This document shows, one piece after another, positions 28,741-34,411 of a stretch of DNA of 34,411 bases. Source of the stretch: Subdoligranulum variabile. GTDB taxonomy: Bacteria > Bacillota > Clostridia > Oscillospirales > Ruminococcaceae. Position 1 is the stretch's first letter. Every line of letters starts with the position of its first letter. The DNA is taken from contig SFKI01000021.1 of assembly GCA_004554775.1 (NCBI GenBank), positions 1 through 34,411 on the forward strand, in the 5' to 3' direction. The notes beneath the pieces are model-generated. The model saw only the letters and a program-made list of their open reading frames with translations, searched no databases and was not told the origin of the DNA. A program made the translations under genes and the position numbers.

Positions 28741-29466
28741 ATGATGACCGTAAACGAAGTCAGCCAACTGACCGGCGTGAGTATACGCGCGCTGCACTAT
28801 TATGACCAGATCGGCCTGCTGCCCGCTGCCGGGCATACCGACAGCGGCTACCGCCTGTATGACGATGCAGCGCTGGAACGTTTGCAGCAGATCCTGTTGT
28901 TCCGGGAATTGGAGTTTTCGCTGAAAGATATTCAGCTAATCCTGGAAAATTCCGCCTTTGACCGGAAAATGGCGCTGGAACAGCAAATCACGCTGCTGAC
29001 TTTGAAAAAGCAGCATTTGGAGGCCCTCATCGCCCTTGCGGAAAAATTGCAAAAAGCAGGAGGATCAATTATGGACTTTACCGCATTTGATACGCAAAAA
29101 ATCAAGGACTATGCTGCCCAGGCCAAACAGAAGTGGGGTGCCACGCCGGAATACAAAGAATATGAAGAAAAGACCGCCCACAAAACCGTAAAAGAAACCG
29201 CCGATATGGGCAGCCAGCTGATGGCGATCCTCGCGGTGTTTGGCACCATGCAGACCAAAGACCCTGCCGCGCCCGAAGTGCAGGCACAGGTGAAGAAGCT
29301 GCAAGATTTTATCAGCGCGCACTACTACACCTGCTCCAAGATGATCCTCAACCAGCTTGGCCAGATGTATGCCGCAGGCGGTGCGTTTACCGAGAACATC
29401 AACGCCGCAGGCGGTCCCGGCACAGCCGAGTTTGCGCAAAAAGCCATTGAGGTGTATTGCAGCTGA
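28741..29466 (+). CDS. MerR-family regulator with TipAS-type drug-sensing domain
   Basis: 241 aa. Residues 1-70 are a MerR winged helix (TVNEVSQLTGVSIRALHYYD, then LPAAGHTDSGYRLYDD), about 75-110 the dimerisation coiled coil, and about 125-240 an all-helical TipAS domain (KWGATPEYKEYEEKT, then ...YYTCSKMILNQLGQMYAAGG). TipAS domains bind thiopeptides and similar antibiotics and switch on resistance or transport genes. Two adjacent ATG codons are possible (28741 and 28744); GAGG lies 7 bases before the first. A modular repeat with a terminator hairpin follows directly. Confidence 0.93.
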   Translation: MMTVNEVSQLTGVSIRALHYYDQIGLLPAAGHTDSGYRLYDDAALERLQQILLFRELEFSLKDIQLILENSAFDRKMALEQQITLLTLKKQHLEALIALAEKLQKAGGSIMDFTAFDTQKIKDYAAQAKQKWGATPEYKEYEEKTAHKTVKETADMGSQLMAILAVFGTMQTKDPAAPEVQAQVKKLQDFISAHYYTCSKMILNQLGQMYAAGGAFTENINAAGGPGTAEFAQKAIEVYCS

Positions 29467-29477
29467 TAGGTCACAGC

Positions 29478-29697
29478 GGAGGGGTCAAACGGAAGAGGAC
29501 GGAAAAGCGTTAAGAAAAATGCAGCACTCCTGCATTTTTTAGCTTTTCCGTCCTCTGACCACATTATTGGGATTCTTAGGGGCGAGCGCTTGGCGGCGCA
29601 CAACGAGCGCCGCCAGTTTGCTGCGCAAACCCGCTCGTGCGGTTATTCGCCCCGCTGGGGCGAACATTGCTTTCTGCTTCCCTTTTGGTCACAAAAG
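29478..29697 (+). repeat. Copy 1 of the modular repeat family (modules A, B and C)
   Basis: Module A (29478-29560): a 15-bp perfect stem, 29494-29508 with 29542-29556, encloses an inner stem AAAAATGCAG-CACTC-CTGCATTTTT (29515-29539) that can terminate transcription in both directions; it follows the MerR gene by 12 bases. Module B (29573-29659) is 87 bases long and identical to 34325-34411. It contains GGCGGCGC-N7-GCGCCGCC, GTTTG-CTGCG-CAAAC and TTCGCCCC-GCT-GGGGCGAA stems. Module C (29682-29697) is CTTTTGGTCACAAAAG. No protein-coding gene is supported here. Confidence 0.9.
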
Positions 29698-29723
29698 AGA
29701 AGGAATGGCGGGGGCCGCCCATT

Positions 29724-29756
29724 AAAAAAGGGCGTTGCCGCATGGTGGCAACGCCC
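29724..29756 (-). terminator. Terminator of rpoD
   Basis: On the minus strand GGGCGTTGCC (29756-29747) pairs with GGCAACGCCC (29739-29730) with a 7-base loop, then TTTTTT (29729-29724). It is 15 bases after the rpoD stop. Confidence 0.95.
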
Positions 29757-29770
29757 GGTAAGAGCAAAAA

Positions 29771-30877
<1,107 letters not shown>

Positions 30878-30931
30878 AAGTACGTTCTCCTTTGGTTTTT
30901 ATATGAAGCTCGACTGTTTGAGAGGATTGCC

Positions 30932-32716
30932 TCAATCAGATGGCGGCGGGTCGGCGGCGCCTTTTTCCTTGCGGAGCTTGGTAAAGGCGCTTAGAAACTG
31001 GTCGTCGGTCGTGCCTTTAACGGTCTGGCTGACCGGCTTGGCATTTTCGAGCCGTTCCAGATACATGTCGATGTCTTCCTGCTGCAGCGTGTGCCCGGCG
31101 TTGACGGCCTGCGCGCGGTTGACCTCGGCCATCGGCTTTTCGTCCAGCATCTGCTGCAAGCTCGTGATGTTCACCGGCAAGTGCTCGTCCGCACAGCGGA
31201 AGATCGCGCGCAGGGCTTCCTGCATTTCGGGCAGGACCATTGTATCCATGTTCAGCCGCTGGCGCACGTAGGGGATCTTTTCGGGGCTTTGCAGCAGCGC
31301 GGCGATGAGCTGCCGCCCGGCACTGGCCGCGCCCAGTGCGGCATCGCCGCCTGCGGTGTACGGCACGCGGATGTCGGCGGCATTGCCCTGCCCTGCCAGG
31401 TCGCGCTGCTCTTTACGGCGGTCGCGGCGCTGGGTGCTGCGCAGCACGTCTGCCATCTGCTCCAAAATCGCCTTTTTGCTCACGCCGGTCTCTTCGGCCA
31501 GGCGGCCCGCGTAGACGTCCCGCGCCGTGGGGCTGACGCCCTTGTGCGTGAGGATGTCGATGGCGTCCTTGAGGTAGTTCAGCCGCCCGGCGTTGCCGCG
31601 CAGGTCGTAGTTGGCGGCGGCCTTTTTCAGCTGGAACTCGGTCGGGTCGGCGCTGCCGTCCAGCAGCATGGCGAACCGCTCCTTGCCGTATTTTTTGATG
31701 AACTCGTCGGGGTCCTTTGCGCCCTGATAGCTCAGCACGCGCACGTCAATGTCGGCGTCGTTGAACATCGCCAGGCTGCGGGCCGTGGCCTTTTGCCCGG
31801 CTTCGTCCGAGTCGTAGCTCAGCACAACTTCGTCCGCGTACTCGGTCAGCAGCTTGACCTGCTCGGGCGTCAGCGCGGTGCCGCAGGCGCAGACGGCGGT
31901 GTCGAACCCGGCCTCGTGCATCGAGATGACATCCATGTAGCCCTCGCACAGAATATAGCGCTTGTTCGGCGATTTTTTCGCAACATTCAGGGCAAACAGC
32001 GTGCGGGATTTTTTGTACACCATCGTCTCGGGGCTGTTGATGTACTTGGGTTTGGAGTCGTCCAGCACGCGGCCGCCGAACGCGATGATGGCCCCGCGCA
32101 CGTCGATGATGGGCACCATGACGCGGTGACGGAAGATATCGTACAGGTTGCCTTTGGCGCTGCGCTTGACAAGGCCCGAGTGCTCAAGCTCCGCTTCGGC
32201 GAAGCCGAGATGACGCAGGTAGTGCAAAAGGCCGGTGAAATCCTCGGGCGCGTAGCCCAGGCCGAAACGGCGGATGGCGGCGTCCGACAGGCCGCGCTTT
32301 TCGCGCCAGTAGCGGCGGGCGGCGGCGGCTTCCGGCGTGCGGGCGTTGAGCTGCTCGTAGAAATAGCGGGCGGCGCAGCGGTTGATCTCCAGCAGGCGCT
32401 GGCGGGCGCGGGATTCCTTGTCGTCCTCTTCCGGCAGGGGCATCCCGGCGCGGGACGCCAACTGCTTGACCGACTCGACATAGCCGAGGTTATTGTACTT
32501 GCGCACAAAGTTGATAACGTCCCCTGCGGCCCCGCAGCCGAAGCAGTAGAAGCTTTGGGTGTCCGGGTAAACAACGAAAGAGGGCGTTTTTTCGTTGTGG
32601 AACGGACACAGCCCGGTCAAGGTGCGCCCGCGGCGGCGCAGCTGCACATACTGGCCGACAACTTCCTCAATATCATTGCGGCGGACGACTTCCTGAATGT
32701 ATTCCTGGGGAATCAT
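30932..32716 (-). CDS. dnaG: DNA primase
   Basis: 594 aa. The N-terminal zinc ribbon has C37, H40, C58 and C61 (CPFH ... CFGC). The TOPRIM domain begins about residue 250 with YILCEGYMDVISMHEAGFD and carries VLSYDSDEAGQKA. The C-terminal DnaB-binding region follows. It makes RNA primers for replication. GGAGG lies 13 bases before the ATG, unusually far, and part of it can pair with the CCCCC run between them. No clear promoter was found before it; the gap to dgt is a repeat copy with a terminator-like hairpin. Confidence 0.98.
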   Translation of the reverse strand: MIPQEYIQEVVRRNDIEEVVGQYVQLRRRGRTLTGLCPFHNEKTPSFVVYPDTQSFYCFGCGAAGDVINFVRKYNNLGYVESVKQLASRAGMPLPEEDDKESRARQRLLEINRCAARYFYEQLNARTPEAAAARRYWREKRGLSDAAIRRFGLGYAPEDFTGLLHYLRHLGFAEAELEHSGLVKRSAKGNLYDIFRHRVMVPIIDVRGAIIAFGGRVLDDSKPKYINSPETMVYKKSRTLFALNVAKKSPNKRYILCEGYMDVISMHEAGFDTAVCACGTALTPEQVKLLTEYADEVVLSYDSDEAGQKATARSLAMFNDADIDVRVLSYQGAKDPDEFIKKYGKERFAMLLDGSADPTEFQLKKAAANYDLRGNAGRLNYLKDAIDILTHKGVSPTARDVYAGRLAEETGVSKKAILEQMADVLRSTQRRDRRKEQRDLAGQGNAADIRVPYTAGGDAALGAASAGRQLIAALLQSPEKIPYVRQRLNMDTMVLPEMQEALRAIFRCADEHLPVNITSLQQMLDEKPMAEVNRAQAVNAGHTLQQEDIDMYLERLENAKPVSQTVKGTTDDQFLSAFTKLRKEKGAADPPPSD

Positions 32717-32820
32717 AAACGCGGGGGCACCTCCCTTTTTTGCATTTTTGTTGGTGGCTGCCGGGGTCCGCCACCCTGCGGCGTCCCCCTCGTTTTAATG
32801 GGCTTCTCCCATTAGGCTTT
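32717..32820 (-). other. dnaG leader
   Basis: On the minus strand AATGGG-AGAAG-CCCATT (about 32814-32798) and GTGGC ... GCCAC (about 32776-32756) are stable stems before the dnaG ribosome site. No consensus promoter could be placed. It has no gene. Confidence 0.45.
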
Positions 32821-33010
32821 CCTTTTTTGTGACCAAAAAAGGAAACGAAAAAAGTCCCGCTGTTCCGAGGCAGCGGACCCCGGCCTAGGGGCTACTCGCC
32901 CCTAGGAACCCCAAAGAGGGGGTCGGTCAACGAAAAAGCTAAAAAATGCAGGAGTGCTGCATTTTTCTTAACGCTTTCCCGTCGCCCTCCACATTGACCC
33001 CTCCGGGGCC
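32821..33010 (-). repeat. Copy 2 of the modular repeat family, inverted, between dgt and dnaG
   Basis: On the minus strand it starts GGCCCCGGAGGGGTCAATGT (33010) and contains the same inner hairpin AAAAATGCAG-CACTC-CTGCATTTTT (about 32965-32941) as copies 1 and 3. The flanking stem differs from copy 1 but still pairs with G-U pairs (GACGGGAAAGC with GCTTTTTCGTT). Module B is replaced by a different GC-rich stretch with GCCCCTAGG arms; module C is CCTTTTTTGTGACCAAAAAAGG-like at 32821-32842. Confidence 0.85.
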
Positions 33011-33051
33011 AAAACGGCGCGCAGCGGACGCCGCCCTTTAAAATGCAAAAA

Positions 33052-34053
33052 CTACAAAACCGTCCACTTTTGGGGGACAAACAGATCCTCAAAAAGCCGG
33101 GTGGCGAACTCGTCGCTCATGCCGCTGATGTAATCCGTCACTGCGCGGTCGACGCCCTCATTGTAGGCGGTTTGCAGGTAGAAATTGGGCATCAGGGTCG
33201 GCTCTTCGCACAGCCGCTCGTAGAGCTCGGCGACGAGCTTGTCCACCTTTTTTTCCTCGCGCTTGGCTTCCTTGTCCACATAGACCGTGCTGTACATGAA
33301 ATCCTTCAGCACGGCGTAGGCGGCGTCGACTTCGGGCGAAAAGCTGATGCGGCCGTTCTGGCTGTGGGCGATGAGGTCGGTGATCATTGTGGTGATGCGC
33401 TGGGATTTGGTGGCGCCCAGCACGGCCACGGCCTCGGGCGGGAGCTGGCGGGGGTCCAGCACACCGGCGGTGACGGCGTCCTCAATGTCGTGGTTCAAAA
33501 AGGCGATGTGGTCGGCGCGGCGTACCACGCAGCCCTCGGGCGTGCGGGCCCAGGCACCGCTGGTGTGGGTGACGATGCCGTTGCGCACCTCCCAGGTCAG
33601 GTTCAGGCCCTTGCCGTCTTTTTCCAGGAAATCCACGACGCGCAGGCTTTGGCGGTAGTGGGTGAACCCGCCGGGGCACAGCCGGTTGAGCGCACGCTCC
33701 CCCGCGTGGCCAAAGGGGGTGTGGCCCAGGTCGTGGCCCAGGGCGATGGCTTCGGTGAGGTCCTCGTTCAAACGAAGCGCGCGGGCGATGGTGCGGGCGA
33801 TCTGCGCGACTTCGAGCGTGTGGGTAAGCCGGGTGCGGTAGTGGTCCCCCTCGGGCGAAAGAAAGACCTGGGTCTTTTGCTTTAAGCGGCGGAACGCCTT
33901 GCAGTGGATGATGCGGTCGCGGTCCCGCTGGTAGCACGGGCGGATGGGGTCCTCGGCCTCGGGGCGGCGGCGTCCCCGGGTGGACTCGCTCAACGTGGCA
34001 TAGCGGCTCAAAGTCTGGCGCTCGATTGCCTGGGTCTCCTCACGGATGGTCAT
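33052..34053 (-). CDS. dgt: Deoxyguanosinetriphosphate triphosphohydrolase (dGTPase-like HD protein)
   Basis: 333 aa. It removes triphosphate from dGTP or other dNTPs. The HD metal site is complete: H78 in RLTHT, H107-D108 in GHDLGHTPFGH, and a later Asp in the ADHIAFLNHDIEDA region. The N-terminal RDRDRIIHCKAFRRLKQKTQ followed by VFLSPEGDHYRTRLTHT is the family signature. The usual Firmicute order dgt-dnaG-rpoD is kept. The ribosome site AAAGGGGG lies 10 bases before the ATG in the loop and stem of a hairpin (AAAAGCC/GGCTTTT, 34059-34080). Confidence 0.96.
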   Translation of the reverse strand: MTIREETQAIERQTLSRYATLSESTRGRRRPEAEDPIRPCYQRDRDRIIHCKAFRRLKQKTQVFLSPEGDHYRTRLTHTLEVAQIARTIARALRLNEDLTEAIALGHDLGHTPFGHAGERALNRLCPGGFTHYRQSLRVVDFLEKDGKGLNLTWEVRNGIVTHTSGAWARTPEGCVVRRADHIAFLNHDIEDAVTAGVLDPRQLPPEAVAVLGATKSQRITTMITDLIAHSQNGRISFSPEVDAAYAVLKDFMYSTVYVDKEAKREEKKVDKLVAELYERLCEEPTLMPNFYLQTAYNEGVDRAVTDYISGMSDEFATRLFEDLFVPQKWTVL

Positions 34054-34176
34054 ACGGCAAAAGCCCCCTTTCCGGCTTTTTTATCCCTCTATATATAAAT
34101 ACGATAAAAGTTGCCGAAATACTCTTTTTTTGAGGGAATTTTTTTGAAAATTTTTGATTGCGGTAATGGCAAGGCG
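34054..34176 (-). other. dgt upstream region
   Basis: A hairpin AAAAGCC ... GGCTTTT (34059-34065 with 34074-34080) holds the dgt ribosome site in its loop and could limit translation; read rightward it also looks like a terminator (GGCTTTTTT). Further up is an AT-rich stretch with a possible TATATA -10 but no good -35. No gene is seen. Confidence 0.45.
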
Positions 34177-34411
34177 GCACGGGCGGATATGGAATCCGCC
34201 CCTACGCCAACCTAAAATATTTGGCCCCGGAGGGGTCAAACTGTCGGGCGGCGGAAAAGCGTTAAGAAAAATGCAGCACTCCTGCATTTTTTAGCTTTTC
34301 CGTCGAACGACCACCTCTTTGGGGTTCTTAGGGGCGAGCGCTTGGCGGCGCACAACGAGCGCCGCCAGTTTGCTGCGCAAACCCGCTCGTGCGGTTATTC
34401 GCCCCGCTGGG
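34177..34411 (+). repeat. Copy 3 of the modular repeat family (modules 0, A and B), cut by the window end
   Basis: Module 0 (34177-34206) is the hairpin GGGCGGAT-ATGGA-ATCCGCCC with flanks. Module A (about 34228-34314) has the same core as copy 1, including the inner hairpin; its inner flank CGGAAAAGC/GCTTTTCCG pairs, and GTCG/CGAC arms lie outside it. Module B (34325-34411) is identical to 29573-29659 for all 87 bases up to the window end, so the copy continues beyond. Confidence 0.9.

Overview
The window reads as chromosomal DNA of a moderately GC-rich, Gram-positive anaerobe of the Oscillospiraceae type (Faecalibacterium/Gemmiger/Subdoligranulum-like). This rests on recognisable Firmicute housekeeping proteins, strong AGGAGG ribosome-binding sites and consensus sigma-A promoters, not on a database match. 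Almost all genes lie on the minus strand. Two strong AT/GC style changes mark imported DNA at the left.

Positions 1 to about 10,110 are one end of an integrative mobilizable element inserted at the 3' end of guaA. Reading away from guaA it carries a divergent XRE regulator (9427-9963), then a compact minus-strand operon xis - int - ribbon-helix-helix (MobC-like) gene - RepA/RecA-like ATPase - 77-aa gene. A recognisable MobV-type oriT follows (5409-5468), then the MobV relaxase, two small genes, and a cargo cluster. The cargo is a five-gene minus-strand run: a controller-type XRE protein, a C5-cytosine methyltransferase, an NgoMIV-family restriction endonuclease, a Vsr mismatch endonuclease and the N-terminal 301 residues of an OLD-like ATPase that runs off the window. 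The far end of the element is not in the window. No conjugation (type IV secretion) gene is visible, so transfer would depend on a helper.

Positions 10,104 to 19,018 hold guaA, the str operon (rpsL-rpsG-fusA-tuf, with an extra promoter before tuf), a divergent gene for a secreted alanine-rich protein built of 18-residue helical repeats, and pepF. Positions 19,246 to 26,716 are rpoC and rpoB with a strong rpoB promoter and a long leader. rplJL is not upstream of rpoB, and pepF plus the secreted-protein gene separate rpoC from rpsL. Then come a sodium-dependent (NSS family) transporter, a MerR-TipAS regulator with a 19-bp-spacer promoter, and the macromolecular synthesis group dgt-dnaG-rpoD.

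The most unusual non-coding feature is a modular family of structured intergenic repeats. There are four copies in the window (19103-19200, 29478-29697, 32821-33010 inverted, 34177-34411), built from a small GC-rich hairpin, a long nested hairpin with an internal bidirectional terminator, and an 87-bp multi-stem block that is identical in two copies. Stem changes in one copy are compatible with G-U pairing, which suggests selection on RNA structure or a mobile REP/MITE-like origin. No tRNA, rRNA or CRISPR array was seen.
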